Part shown: positions 12,755 through 23,914 of the stretch, one piece after another
How the letters are laid out: each line of letters opens with the position of its first letter
Position numbering within the stretch: the first letter of the stretch is position 1
Assembly (NCBI GenBank): GCA_035771175.1
Contig: CM069590.1
Coordinates: 33,432,821-33,496,820, forward strand
Source of the DNA: Paratinospora sagittata
Taxonomy: Eukaryota > Streptophyta > Magnoliopsida > Ranunculales > Menispermaceae
Length of the DNA: 64,000 nucleotides
Reading direction: 5' to 3'
Notes under the pieces: model-generated
Databases searched by the model: none
What the model was told of the DNA's origin: nothing
Seen by the model: the letters and a program-made list of their open reading frames with translations, nothing else
Program-made: the position numbers and the translations under genes

Positions 12755-14173
12755 TGATGGGTGCAAACCGCAAGGGTACGGTTGCCAAGTTATAATATAA
12801 ACCGATGAGAATCAGGTATCGTCCTTAGGGATTGATGTACTACACTAATTATATCGTTCCTAGCCCTAATTTTATCTAGAAAACCAAATTGTGATGATCA
12901 GTGAACTAAAATAATAATTAAACTAAAGCACTAATTAAAATAGCAACTTATCAGATATTTTATGGAGAAAAATCAATATTGAAAACATCTAGATATTAGA
13001 TTTCACCTAATTATCAATTATGCAATATTAGTCATGATTGTTATCAAATCCTTATTCATGTTTATAAGTCAAAATCATCTACTTTCTAACACCCTCTGTC
13101 GAGTCTGCATTAGAATCTATTACCAAAACACTAGTTTCGATCTATCGATAAAAACCAATATATTAGCAATGCATTAAGCCTTGTGATTTTCCTACATCTT
13201 CATAAGACATTACATATCTATCGATACTACGATCATCTCATGTCATATTTCTCATGTTCAAACCTAGAAAACCCTCTATCGAGTGTCGCCCCCTAAGTCT
13301 ATGATCATTTGATCCGTGGCCAAGAGATCAAAAGCATTAAGCATGGAGAAATATAAATAAACTATGAATAATTCATTGATAATAAATAAAAACTAATGTT
13401 ATTGCATAATCTCTAATATAGGATTCATCTCCTCTCTAGACTAACAATTTAGTTCATAACTTGGAATAACAAAACCCAAAACATGTAGAGAAACAAGTAA
13501 TTAAACATCAAAACCCAAACTAGTTGCTACTGAACTTGTAAAATCCTCCTTGTCTCAAAGTTGTCTTCTTCACGTTCTTTTGCTCCTAGCTGTCGTTCTC
13601 TCTTCTCCAGTGTATTCTCATTGAAAAACCCTAAATTTTGATATATAATATGCCCCAAAGTCGTGTGGAATTGGAATTGAAAAGTGGGGAAAAATCCCAT
13701 AAGAACTTAAACGTAGTTCAAAAACCCCTTTCAGCACCGCGGCGCTACATTTGAGCATCACGGCGCTCCGAGCCTTTCTTTTCTTGCGCATTTCACCACC
13801 CATCAGTGTCGCAACTCTCAGAATGTTCAATGTGACTTTTTTTCTATGGACTTAGCCAATTTTTGCCTCCATTCGACTTGGGTTCTTCATGCTTCTCCTT
13901 TGCACTTTCTTGTACATATTTTTATCATCCAAAACCATGACTAACACATCTAAATACCTACAAAACAAAGCAAAACAAATTAATAACACTATAAAATATG
14001 AAAATGGATCAAATTATAAACTAATAAACCAAATTAATGCAAAAAAAATCCCAAATTATCCTAAACTAACAATTACATAAAAACTAACATAAACACATGA
14101 AACTAATGCATAAAATGTCCTAAAACAGACTCGAAAACATTTCTCTAAAACCTATCTAAATATGCAACTATCA
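12755..14173 (-). mobile_element. 5' LTR of the Ty3/gypsy (Athila-like) element
   Basis: On the minus strand the LTR starts TGATAGTTGCATATTTAG at 14173 and ends GGTTTGCACCCATCA at 12755, followed after a short spacer by the primer-binding site. Length is 1,419 bp with TG...CA termini. It is related end to end to two plus-oriented LTRs at about 15998-17496 and 19204-20685, which share the opening, the internal blocks and the closing TATAACTTGACA...TTTGC region. Confidence 0.87.
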
Positions 14174-14991
14174 ATAGGCAATTTTACCTAAGTGTGATTG
14201 CATAATTATCATGCTAATGTGTGTGCATGCATGATTAATAATATAATAGTGTATATGCATGAGTATGATAAACTATATGTATGATTTTCGAAAAGATGCA
14301 AATCATATTGTGGTTGGAACAAGTAAATGTTACTTTACAGCACTAAGATTCTAAATAAGAAATACAACCATGAAGCTCTTGAATCTTCGCACAATGTTGT
14401 TCCTTCCACATGTTTTGAGAGACTAGTTGAATCCATCTGATATAATTAGTTAGCACTAAAATAAGTACGTCAAAGAGATTAGTGATCACAAGTATGTTGT
14501 TTGCACTCATCAAAACAAAACAGGGTGAGAGTGGTTACATCAACAGATACGTGAGATCATCTCTATGGGCTATAAGCTCACTCTACTTCTTTATTTTTCA
14601 GAATTCTGCAATGCCCTAGACAAGGGTAAGAATGTGGCATATTAATCTCTCTCCCGGTGTTGGCTCCATCACTTCTAGTTGGTGAGTACCAGATGGAGTG
14701 GGAGGTGTTTGGAGTTCGCTTAGGAGATGTTTAATTTTTTTTGAATTTTGAAACTACTTCAATATGGATGACTGTAATAAATTTTACTTTACTTAATTTT
14801 TCATGATAATTCCGCACTTTGGTTGATTATCTTTGTCTTGTGTTGATCTATGCCTTGTGTGACTTGCTCATGGTTGAATGTTTGTGGAAATGATGACATC
14901 AGTAGAGACTGAGGGTTACTAGTACCCTATTGGGGAGGGTACTAGCTCGAGCGGCTTGATGTTTTCTTGAGTGAAAACTAAGGTCGTCACA
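14174..14991 (+). mobile_element. LTR fragment, Ty3/gypsy chromovirus-like
   Basis: No genes. The segment ends AAGGTCGTCACA at 14991, a typical chromovirus LTR terminus, and contains the CAGAATTCTGC...GTTGGTGAGTACC style block near 14600-14690. It is truncated on the left by the gypsy LTR. Confidence 0.45.
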
Positions 14992-15179
14992 TTGGCGCAA
15001 ATGCACATTTATTACCACCACCATCTTTGGGACATAGGTATTTTGTTACTAAAACATGTAACTCCATTTGTTAATATATTCTAATATTTTAAACTCTATT
15101 AATTTCATTTAAATTTCACATGCATTTCGGGTGGAAGGCCTCACATGTCACTACAAAGGTGTCCACGCACATATTAGAA

Positions 15180-15995
15180 CGTTATAAAGAGACTTTAGAT
15201 AGGCAAAGCCTTAATCAGGCAACCTATGATAGATATTTCAAAAAATTTTGTATCATATGATATGTGTTGCTCATCACTAAGTTCATTGTTACGTAAATGC
15301 AGGCAGATTAGATCCCCTATACAAGGGAGGTATTGGATTCTTTTCCCGATTATTGTACATGTGGGAGGCTTGTATGGCATACCTTAATTTGTTTTTCTAT
15401 CATGGAATGGCATAGGCCAGATCGAGTACTACGTCAAGTTGACATGATTTAAATGATTCCTCAAGCATGTGACACTGAAGTTTATCTTCATAACTTGATA
15501 TGAGGGGTAGATAATACTTTGATTGGAGCTAATACCATAGTCAGTACATCGAACGATGATAGCAACGTTCAAAACACTTAGTTGAGGGAGTGATTGATCA
15601 AAGGGACACACATTTGCATGGGATGGTTTATAATGACCCTTATATGATAAGGTACCGATCAATCACTAGGAGGTTTAAGACTGAACATGGTGCAACTCTA
15701 GAGTATTTGGTAAGAATTTATAATTGATCGTTCATCTAAAACGATTCTTCATATATATTTGTGTCATAACTTACCTCATATTTTCCTCTTTACTCAAATT
15801 AACCACTTGGCTCGCATCAATTTACGTAGTCAGAATGATGATTGTGTTCAACAGTTAGAGATATTGAAGAGATTTCTAGAGTTGTGCTCAATACCATGCA
15901 TGAGGAGCATCGATTGATTCGGAATATAGTGAAGAGGTCAACTTCAGTCCATCATAGTTCGATGACCCATATATCATCTCAATTGCATGGATTTA
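15180..15995 (+). pseudogene. Plant mobile domain (PMD/MAIN-like) gene remnant, 5' part
   Basis: Translated in shifting frames, this stretch shows the signature of the plant mobile domain found in MAIN-like proteins and in MULE-type transposons. Near 15400-15440 it encodes MEWHRPDRVLRQ, then after an in-frame stop MIPQACDTEVYLHNL. At 15595-15705 it encodes MVYNDPYMIRYRSITRRF followed by GATLEYL. Stops and frame changes occur throughout, for example after the FCII stretch near 15260 and in VDMI-stop-MIPQ, so the gene is dead. It breaks at 15995 where a related solo LTR enters, and its C-terminal end is seen again from 17497. Confidence 0.82.
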
Positions 15996-15997
15996 AG

Positions 15998-17496
15998 TTG
16001 AGTTGCATATTTAGATATTTTTTAGAGCTTGTTTTAGATAAGTTTTAGTATGATTTATGCATTAGTTTGGTTAGTTTGTCTTAGTTTTGATCTATTTGTT
16101 AGTTTAGTCACATTTTGGTGTAATATGCTTTATTTCAGTTTTTAATTCTATAAGTTGATAGATTTGATTATCTAAGTGTGTTACTAATTAGATTTGCTTT
16201 GTTTTGTAGGTGTTTAGATGATGTGAATGTGAGTTTAGATGATGGAAACAAAGTACAAGATGTTTGAATGAAGATACATGTGCAAGAAGGTGTGAAAGAT
16301 AGAAGAAAAACGCATAAAACACACAAATTGGGCCCAGCGCGAGCTGCGCAAAAACCAAACTACGCAACTTTTGTATTTAGGCTATAATTTTCTCAATTTA
16401 ACTCTGAATTGGATGCAGTTTGTTTCTACTTCTTCCTTACTTAAAATACTAAAAGATGAGAGGGTTTTTAGGTGGATATGGATAGGAGAAAAAAGATAAA
16501 ACTTTCTAATTTTGTTGCGAACTTTCTTAATTTGAATTGGACTTTCTTAATTCGACTTGGACTTCTCTTGGACGACTTCATATTGGCTTGGGCACATAAA
16601 TACATCATTCTTTAGGGTTTCAAAAGAAGAGAAAGGAAGTTATAGAGGAGAACGAGGACGACTACGGTTTGAAAAGAAAGGAGAACAAGATCAAGTTCAA
16701 GAGGAGGAGATTCTTCATCAACATCCTATATTTTTCTAGTTTGATTTCCTTTGTTCATGTTCATGTTTATAACATTGTTTTTCATGTTTATTTTCTTGGT
16801 TATGAACTAGATCATCTATCTAGAGGATAGATGGATCCTAACTTTGATTCTATGTTCTAGTTTAGGGCTTTACTTATTGTTAATGGATTTATGATAGTTT
16901 ATTTATATTTCTCCGTTGTTAATGCTTTCAATCTCTTGATCACAGATTGGATGAACTTAGTTCTAGGGTGCGACACTCGAGAGAGGGTACTTTGGATCGA
17001 AACAAGGAAAATATAGCCTAGGCTATCGTGAGACCGAGAGGGGATCTAGACTATTTGAAGTTATTAATGGAAATCACAGATCTTAGTGAGTTTGTAAGAA
17101 TTAGATCTTTATTGAGAGGTCGAGATCAATTCCTATAAATATGCTCTAACGCGGCACTCGAGAGAAAGTGTTAGAAACATTAGGAATTCCGACTTATAAA
17201 CTAAGTGAATACATTGATGATAAATATTTGAAAAAGAACATAGTTGATAGTTAGGTGAAATCAATTCTCTAGGTTGTCCCTCTATTGATATTTTGTCGTT
17301 TTGATTACTTTCTAGTGTAGTTTTATTTTTTATTTTAGTTTTAATTACTTAAGCCACTGAATTCGATTATCTAAATAAAGTTAGGGTTAGTGAAGCGGTA
17401 TTTAGTGTGAGTGTCAATCCTTGAGGAAGACAACCCGATATTTCATCGATTTTATATTATAACTTGACACCGTACGCTTGAGATTTGCACGTAACA
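15998..17496 (+). mobile_element. Solo LTR inserted in the PMD remnant (same family as 12755-14173)
   Basis: About 1.5 kb with the family's opening (TTGAGTTGCATATTTAGATA) and closing blocks (TTATATTATAACTTGACACC, then GATTTGCACGTAACA). A possible 5-bp repeat ATTTA flanks it (15990-15994 and 17497-17501). No internal retroviral sequence follows, so it is a solo LTR. It sits inside the PMD gene and is therefore younger than that gene's arrival. Confidence 0.75.
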
Positions 17497-17979
17497 ATTT
17501 ACTGCGACCGCCTCATTGTGATGGCATCACATGGTTGGGCAACAAAGTATACCTATGGGGCTTGACCAAGATGTAAGAGATCATGACCACTAAATGTAAG
17601 TTGACGAGGTTATCACACAAACAAATACTGCAGATGAGGAAGTTGATTAGGCCTAGCATGCTAGACGAGGGCGAGGGCAAGGGCAAGGGTGATGGAAAGG
17701 GCAAGGGCAAGGGTGAGGGCGAGGGTGAGGGCGTGCATGTGTCATAAAGACTAAGATGGAGATGGAAGATGAACCTACTGACCATGATGATGTGGTTGAG
17801 TAACTGCAAACTGTACCAAATGTCGCAGTACAAAATAATCCATGGCCAAATTAGGTAGTACAAGATATTGCATGCCAGAATGATGCATGTCCATCGCTGC
17901 AAGCACCGATAAACCGTTACAAAGAGATTATTTGAAGCTTACCAAGAGATTTAATTGGCCGCCCTGTGGCACAGAGTGA
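17497..17979 (+). pseudogene. Plant mobile domain gene remnant, 3' end
   Basis: It continues the PMD-type gene after the LTR. At 17660-17740 there is a hexanucleotide-like GAGGGC/AAGGGC tract encoding Gly alternating with Glu or Lys, like the low-complexity tails of these proteins. It ends with RDYLKLTKRFNWPPCGTE and a stop at 17977-17979. The PPCGT close is common at the C-terminus of MAIN-like PMD proteins. The region between carries stops. A 129-residue minus-strand frame here is an artefact of the repeat. Confidence 0.7.
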
Positions 17980-18099
17980 CTGTATTTTTTTTTCTAGTTT
18001 TTTGAACACGTATCAGAACTTATATTAATAGTATATATTATGTTTTTCATTCTATTCGAGAAATACATTTATTTTATTTGATGTATTGGTAATGCAAAA

Positions 18100-18940
18100 T
18101 CACATAACTTGATTTCCAGGGGAGGGGGCGAAAATTTGATCAAGGCTCCATCGACTCCGACGGTCCATAAGGATGTATTTGGACATGTGCCAAGTGGTCT
18201 GGACAAAAAACTCAGCATGGAAAGGTCATGGTGCCCTGAAATAGCTAGGTAGTTCAATGAAGTTTTCAACATAACTTGATTTCTGGAGGGGGGATGAAAA
18301 ATTGATCGGGGTAACAGGGCAGGTTCCATCGACTCGGATAGTCTGTAGAGATGTATTTGGTCATGTCCCAGGTGGTTAGGACAAAAAACACTGCATGGAT
18401 AGGTCGTGGTAGCCTCAAACAACTAGGTAGTTCAATTAAGTTTTTAACATAACTTGATTTTTGGATGGGTTGAAAAATTGATCTGGGCACTAGGGTGAGG
18501 TTCCATCGACTCCGATAGTCTGTAGGGATGTATTTGGACGTGTCCCAAGTGGTCGAGACGGAAAACGTTGTGTGGATAGGTCGTGGTGGCCTCAAATAGC
18601 TAAGTAGTTCAATAAAGTTTTCAACATAACTTGATTTTCGGAGGGGGTGAAAACTTGATTTGGGCACTAGGACAAGGTTCCATCTACTCCGACAGTCCGT
18701 GGGGATGTATTTGGATGCATCCCAAGTGGTTGAGACAAAAAACACCACCTGGATAAGTTGTGGTGGCCTGAAACAGCTAGGTAGTTCAACAAAGTTTTTA
18801 AAATAACTTGATTTCTGAAAGGGGGTGAAAAGTTGATCAGGGCACCAGGACAGGGTTCCATTTTCTCCGATAGTCCGTAAGGGGATATATTTGGATGTGT
18901 CACAAGTGGTTCGGATGGAAAACACCACATGGATTGGCTA
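18100..18940. repeat. 177-bp tandem repeat array, about 4.7 copies
   Basis: Unit starts marked by CATAACTTGATTT fall near 18102, 18270, 18448, 18625 and 18802, giving periods of 168, 178, 177 and 177. Each unit holds a TTCCATCGACTCCGA-type block and a GTGTCCCAAGTGGT-type block. The same order and motifs occur in the three 179-bp repeats at 26440-26978, so the arrays are homologous. The period of 177 is divisible by 3, which explains a spurious 220-residue open frame on the minus strand. Confidence 0.9.
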
Positions 18941-19203
18941 CGTTATGATGATGGAATTATTTTTTTTTGTTTACATTGAAGATGTCTTTTAGAAAGACAC
19001 CTTAGTGTTTTAAAATAAATTAAGAAAGATGCCTCCTTCGTGGATTTGGAAAAAAATAAAAAATTAGTGTTATAATTTTTAAAACTTGGGTATAAGTGCC
19101 ATAATTTTTAAAACTTGGATATCATGTCAAAAGCCCCTTTTTTTAACCATTTGTTTCTAAATTTTGATTTTGGGTTATGGCTTGACGTTGAGAGTAGGGT
19201 TGT
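18941..19203. other. AT-rich spacer, possible decayed MULE end
   Basis: No gene. Around 18975-19005 there is a degenerate inverted pair (GATGTCTTTTAGAAAGACACC) resembling the hairpin units in the MULE arms at 21.7-27.2 kb. It may be a worn terminal region of the PMD-bearing element. Confidence 0.35.
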
Positions 19204-20685
19204 TGATAGTTACATATTTAGATAGAATTTATAGCATGTTTTAGGTGTGTTTTAGGATGATTTATACATTAGTTTAGTGTGTTTATGTTAGTTTTGATTT
19301 ATTTGTTAGTTTAGGAATAAATTAATTTTTATGCATTATTTCGGTTTGTTAATTTATATGTTTGATCAATTTATGTTTCGAGTGTTTTAATTACTTGCTT
19401 TACATTGATTATGAAGGTATTTAGATGTGTGGAAGAGAGCATGAATGGTGACCATAACATATGAGAAGCCTAGATGATGTTTCATGAAGAACCCAAGTCA
19501 AAAAGTGGAAGAAAATTGGTTAAGTCCACAAGAAGGAAGTCAAACGGAGTAGAAAAATGGCTAAGTCCACAGATTGAGCACGACCTAGTCTCTGGGAGCC
19601 GCGACACCGGGTTGAGGATCAAGAGAAGGCTTTGGGCGCCGCGGTGCCCAGAGGTATTTAACGCAGCGCCGCGATGCTCACCGTGGCGCTGAAAATTTTA
19701 TCGCAATGCCGCGACGCTAAAGGTGTTTTTAGTGCATTTTAGCAACTTGGAATTTGGGGAAATTTCGGGACTTTCCAATTTTTACACACGACGAAAGGGG
19801 GCTTATTATATATCAAAAGAAAGGGTTTTTCGTGAGGAACATATTGGAGTAGAGTAGAGAACGAAGTTTTGCGGCTAGAGTGAGGTGGAAGAGAAGATCT
19901 ACATTGAAGAACATTGACAACTTCTATACGTTCTAGTTTGTTTTCTTTTGTTCTCATTCATGTTTGAACCATTGTTTACCATTTTTAATTGTTTAGCTAT
20001 GAACTAAACCTCTTTCTAGAGGTGTAGATTGATCCAAACTCGAGATTATGTCTTAGCTTTTATTATTTAATTATTATTAATGAATTCTTTTAGTTTATTT
20101 ATGTTTTTCTGTGCATAAAGCTTTCGATCCCCTGATCAAGGATTGACCAATCCTAGATTTGAGGTAGATGCTCCAAAAGAGGGTACCTTGAGTTGGAACC
20201 TGGAGAGTATAACCTAAGCTATCGTGAGACTCAAAAGGAGATCGAGAACCTTTGAAGTCATTAGGAGGAAATCACAGATCTTAATGAATTATCGTTGTGT
20301 TTGGTTTTCATTCGAAAAAGTTAAATCAACACAACGATAATATGCTCTAGTTAGCTTCAAAAAAGAGAATTAGAAACGTTATAAATTCCTATTTATAAGC
20401 TAGAGAATTGATTTAATAATAATACATATATCAAGACATAGTTGAGAGCGAGGTGACATCGAACCTCTAGTATATTCTCTATTGATTTACATTGCATTTT
20501 TTAGTTATCAATTAATTAGTTTAATTTCTATTTTAATCACTCAATCACTCGATTTTGATTTTCTAGATAAAATTAGGGTTAAAACACGATAGATAGTGTA
20601 GTAGATATCCCTGAGAACGATACCCGATTTCTCATCGGAATATATTATAACTTGACAACCATTCACTTGTGGTTTGCGTGCAACA
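19204..20685 (+). mobile_element. Solo LTR, same gypsy family
   Basis: Starts TGATAGTTACATATTTAGATAG and ends TTTGCGTGCAACA, about 1.48 kb, plus orientation. It shares the internal CTTTCGATC...TGATCAAGGATTG and TATATTATAACTTGACAA blocks with the copies at 12755-14173 and 15998-17496. No internal domain follows and no target repeat was found. Confidence 0.78.
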
Positions 20686-20699
20686 ACTATAAGCAACCC

Positions 20700-20830
20700 A
20701 ACCCGACCATTTTGGATCAGGTTTATAGTAGGGCTCGGGTTGGTCAGGTCATTTTTTGGTGGACCCGACCTAATCGAGTCGGGTCTTGGGTTTCATTGAA
20801 ACCCAATTGGGTTGACCCGACCTGACGTAT
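20700..20830. repeat. Dispersed GGGTTGG/ACCCGACC-rich repeat
   Basis: A stretch dense in inverted ACCCGACC and GGTCGGGT-like words. A related stretch is at 23610-23735. Such word-rich segments are common plant dispersed repeats; whether the two are ends of one element is not shown. Confidence 0.4.
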
Positions 20831-21613
20831 ACATATATATAATTATATATACATATATACATATATATTATAAATAAATGTTTTCAAAATTTTGCCATTT
20901 ATGGCTAAGAATGCCTCATTCCACACCTTTTGAGGATAGGGGTTGGCTCTTGAGTGAGTGGAGTAGAGACCAGGGAGTGAAGAAGGTGTATTTATAGAGG
21001 GGGAATGTCTTCTTTCTTCATGCAACTCTAGCAATTTATAATTTATGATATGCATAGATTGACAATGATATACATTTATCATAACATATATAATATTGTT
21101 TGTTATTTATTTGAGTTTTTGGGTAACCTAGCTATGTTTTTCAATTAAATATGAATTATAGACTATAGTTGGTGCATTTGAAAAAATATTAAATTATTAC
21201 AACATGGGGGTGATAGTGATACATCTAATTACAACAAACGTAATATTTGTAATTTTCCTAAGAAAATGTATTTGTATAATTTTGTAGTTTAAAACATTGA
21301 TAATTAATTACTTTACTAATAGTGTATGCAATTATAAGGAGAAATTATTTGGTTTAGCACTTATATTTTAGTTATTTACCAAAGAAGGTTTACTTAAATA
21401 TTGAGCAATTAATCGTGAACATTTTATTATAAACTAATTAAAAATCAAAGTCAAACTAATAAAAAAAGAAGAAATGCATGAATATTTGAGATGATATTAC
21501 ATTAAAAGTTAGATTCCATACTCTCATAAATTATACTCATTTTTACCTGTTACCAGTTATATAACTCCAAAAATAAAGTAATGAATTAAAACATTGTTAC
21601 ATTAATGTACATA
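20831..21613. other. Intergenic AT-rich sequence, no feature seen
   Basis: Only short TA-rich runs (20833-20875) and no recognisable gene. A 79-residue minus frame (21082-20843) shows no similarity I recognise and has poor coding character. Confidence 0.6.
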
Positions 21614-21779
21614 CTTGATAGAGGGGAAAAATACATGATTACCCTTCAAAAAAAAAAAAATTTCACAAATGCCATCTACATATAAATAATGACCCATTTA
21701 CCTTAATTTACTGTTCATAACCCAGTCAGCGTGCCAAATAAGCGCCACGTCGGCGCGGAGGTGGCATTTTTTTTAAATG

Positions 21780-21995
21780 AAGGGAAGGCGTCTTTTCAAA
21801 AGACGCCTTCCCTTCAAATTTTTTTTTTTTACAAATGCAAGGGAAGGCGTCTTTTGAAAAGACGCCTTCCCTTCAAAATTTTTTTTTTTTACAAGTAGAA
21901 GGGAAGGCGTCTTTTCAAAAGACGCATTCCCTTCAAAAATTTTTTTTTTTACAAGTGGAAGGGAATGCGTCTTTTCAAAAGACGCCTTCCCTTCT
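21780..21995. repeat. Hairpin row in left arm of element A (4 units)
   Basis: Four near-identical palindromes, AAGGGAAGGCGTCTTTT, then G or C, then the exact complement, spaced about 60 bp apart by A/T runs and short ACAAGTGGAA-like spacers. Each unit has 17-bp arms around one central base. One unit has GCATTCC for GCCTTCC in one half. Confidence 0.93.
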
Positions 21996-22098
21996 TACTG
22001 TAAAAAAAAAGAAGAAAAAGAAGAGGAAGAAGACAAAGAAAAAGAAGAAGAAGAAGAAGACAAAGAAGAAGAAGAAGAAGAAGAAGACAATTTCCCTT

Positions 22099-22212
22099 TA
22101 GTACCCACGTAAAAGCTCTCATCGGCCCACTTGAAGGTCCCATTTCCCTTTGGCAATCCATCTTCCCAAAAGCCGTCATACCGGTTCCCATTGATGAAAA
22201 TGTTGCCTCAGT
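22099..22212 (-). pseudogene. Captured MORN-repeat exon fragment (PIP5K-like) in element A
   Basis: The unpaired loop, read on the minus strand from about 22207 down, encodes an uninterrupted MORN repeat: [16 protein letters not shown], then [15 protein letters not shown]. This fits the MORN pattern Y-x-G-x-W-x-x-G-x-x-x-G-x-G and closely resembles the last MORN repeat of plant phosphatidylinositol-4-phosphate 5-kinases. There the repeats sit N-terminal to the kinase domain and aid membrane or lipid regulation. Only about 35 codons are present, with no start, stop or kinase domain. It is a captured fragment, not a gene. Identity is from family knowledge; the parent gene is not in the window. 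Confidence 0.75.
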
Positions 22213-22277
22213 AAGGGAAATTGTCTTCTTCTTCTTTGTCTTCTTCCTCTTCTTTTTCTTCTTTTTTTTTTACAGTA

Positions 22278-22436
22278 AGAAGGGAAGGCGTCTTTTCAAA
22301 AGACGCCTTCCCTTCCACTTGTAAAAAAAAAAATTTTTGAAGGGAAGGCGTCTTTTCAAAAGACGCCTTCCCTTCTACTTGTAAAAAAAAATTTTTTTGA
22401 AGGGAAGGCGTCTTTTGAAAAGACGCCTTCCCTTGC
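22278..22436. repeat. Hairpin row in right arm of element A (3 units)
   Basis: Three copies of the same 35-bp palindrome as in the left arm, at about 22281, 22338 and 22398, separated by A/T-rich spacers. It is one unit shorter than the left arm. Confidence 0.93.
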
Positions 22437-22631
22437 ATTTGTAAAAAAAAAAAAATTTGAAGGGCATTTAAAAAAAAATGCCACCTCCGCGCCGACGTGG
22501 CGCTTATTTGACACGCTGACTGGGTTATGAACAGTAAATTAAGGTAAATGGGTCATTATTTATATGTAGATGGCATTTGTGAAATTTTTTTTTTTTTGAA
22601 GGGTAATCATGTATTTTTCCCCTTGATAGAG

Positions 22632-23600
22632 TCTGAATCCAAACATGAAAATAAATCCTCCATTGGTAATGGAGAGCTTATCACCCATAAATTCATTTGA
22701 TTTTTCATCTCTTAACTATTATATCATTGAAAATGATCACATTTGAAATTATTATATTATCTTTAATCATATCTTTATTATTATATCACACTTTCATCTC
22801 ATTAGTTTAATTAACTAAAATGTTCATAAATGTTATTGATGCATATTATATAATATTTTTATACTTTACTTAAAAAAATTGTTTAAATTAAGAAACCATA
22901 TGGGTAATGAAAATGACCAACTTTTGACCAATTGTAGACTAAAAAGGGCTTGAAAACTTGCATATTAATTAGTAAAAGGATGGATGTATTATATATATAC
23001 TCTTTAATTTGATTTTGACTCCTTCAATAACTACTAAAGTAGAAGATATTTAATATATTTTATATAATTCATTTCATTGAATTGATTAATTAGTTTCTCC
23101 TCCTAGGGTTATTAAATATTGATAACAAAGAAAAAAAAAATTACTAATGATGACAAAGTATATAATGTAGACTTTAATTAATAACTTTTGTAACTTAAAA
23201 TTTTTTAACAAACTTTTATGTATACTATTATGAATTTTTGTACTTTTCATAGTTATATATAAAAAATAATATGATATGAGAGTTGACACTTAATAGTTAG
23301 TATTCAAAATAGAAAAAAGAATATAACTATAATACATAAAAAGGGTTGGATATGAAGAAAGAGGAAGGACATACTCTTATAAAAATCCTCTTTCTCCACC
23401 TTTTTTTACCCATCCTCTTTACATTTTTTAGTCCCACGTAAGATAAGAAGAAAGAAGGAAGGCTCCTTCCTTCTCCTTTTATTTTTGTATTCATGTCTCT
23501 TTTTGAGAGAATATTTCTTAATCTTTTCAAGTCCCACATAATAGTAAAAAATATTAAGTAAAATTTGTAAGAGATTTTTTATTTTTTATTTTTTAGAAAT
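22632..23600. other. AT-rich intergenic sequence, nothing recognised
   Basis: Mostly A/T-rich with no protein, RNA gene or clear repeat structure. It separates elements A and B. Confidence 0.6.
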
Positions 23601-23604
23601 TTTG

Positions 23605-23740
23605 GTTACGATTGTGGGTTTAAATCCAACCTAACCTGATTGAATCAACCTAACTTTTGATAGATTGGGTTGGGTCCCTTAGAATAAGAGGTCATGTGGG
23701 TAAGAGTCAAAACTCAATCCAATCCGACCGGATTACATTC
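23605..23740. repeat. Dispersed repeat rich in GGGTTGGGT-type words
   Basis: Relative of 20700-20830, with TTGGGTTGGGTCCC and CAATCCAATCCGACC. It ends immediately before the target repeat of element B. Confidence 0.35.
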
Positions 23741-23914
23741 CTAATTGGGGGATTTTTTACATGATTACCCTTCCCAAAAAGAATAATTTCACAAATGCCA
23801 TCCATTACAAAATAATGTCACTTTTGCCTTGTTTTACTGTTCATTGTACAGTCAGCGCACAGTCAGCTGTCCACACAAGCGCCACGTCGGCGCAGAGTTG
23901 GAATTTTTTACCGT

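Larger units (their letters stand above)
21624..22621. mobile_element. Element A: Pack-MULE-like palindromic element with captured MORN fragment
   Basis: A 998-bp element flanked by identical 10-bp repeats, CTTGATAGAG (21614-21623 and 22622-22631; a 9-bp reading is equally possible). The size fits Mutator-like elements (usually 9 bp). The two arms (21624-22098 and 22213-22621) are inverted copies: GGGAAAAATACATGATTACC at the left end and its complement at the right. Each arm has a conserved outer zone, a row of 35-bp hairpins (four left, three right) and an inner purine or pyrimidine tract. Only the 114-bp loop is unpaired. No transposase, so it is non-autonomous. Confidence 0.9.

Noticed and set aside
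18266..18928. A 220-residue minus-strand open frame with repeated STTWDTSKYIPTDYRSRWNL-like units
   Set aside because: The frame exists because the DNA repeat period (177) is divisible by 3 and lacks stops on that strand. No protein family fits, and the related array of 179 bp does not keep the frame.
21835..22438. Open frames with VEGKASFQKTPSL repeats and Lys/Glu or Leu tails
   Set aside because: They are translations of the palindromic hairpin units and (GAA)n tracts in the arms of elements A and B, present on both strands.
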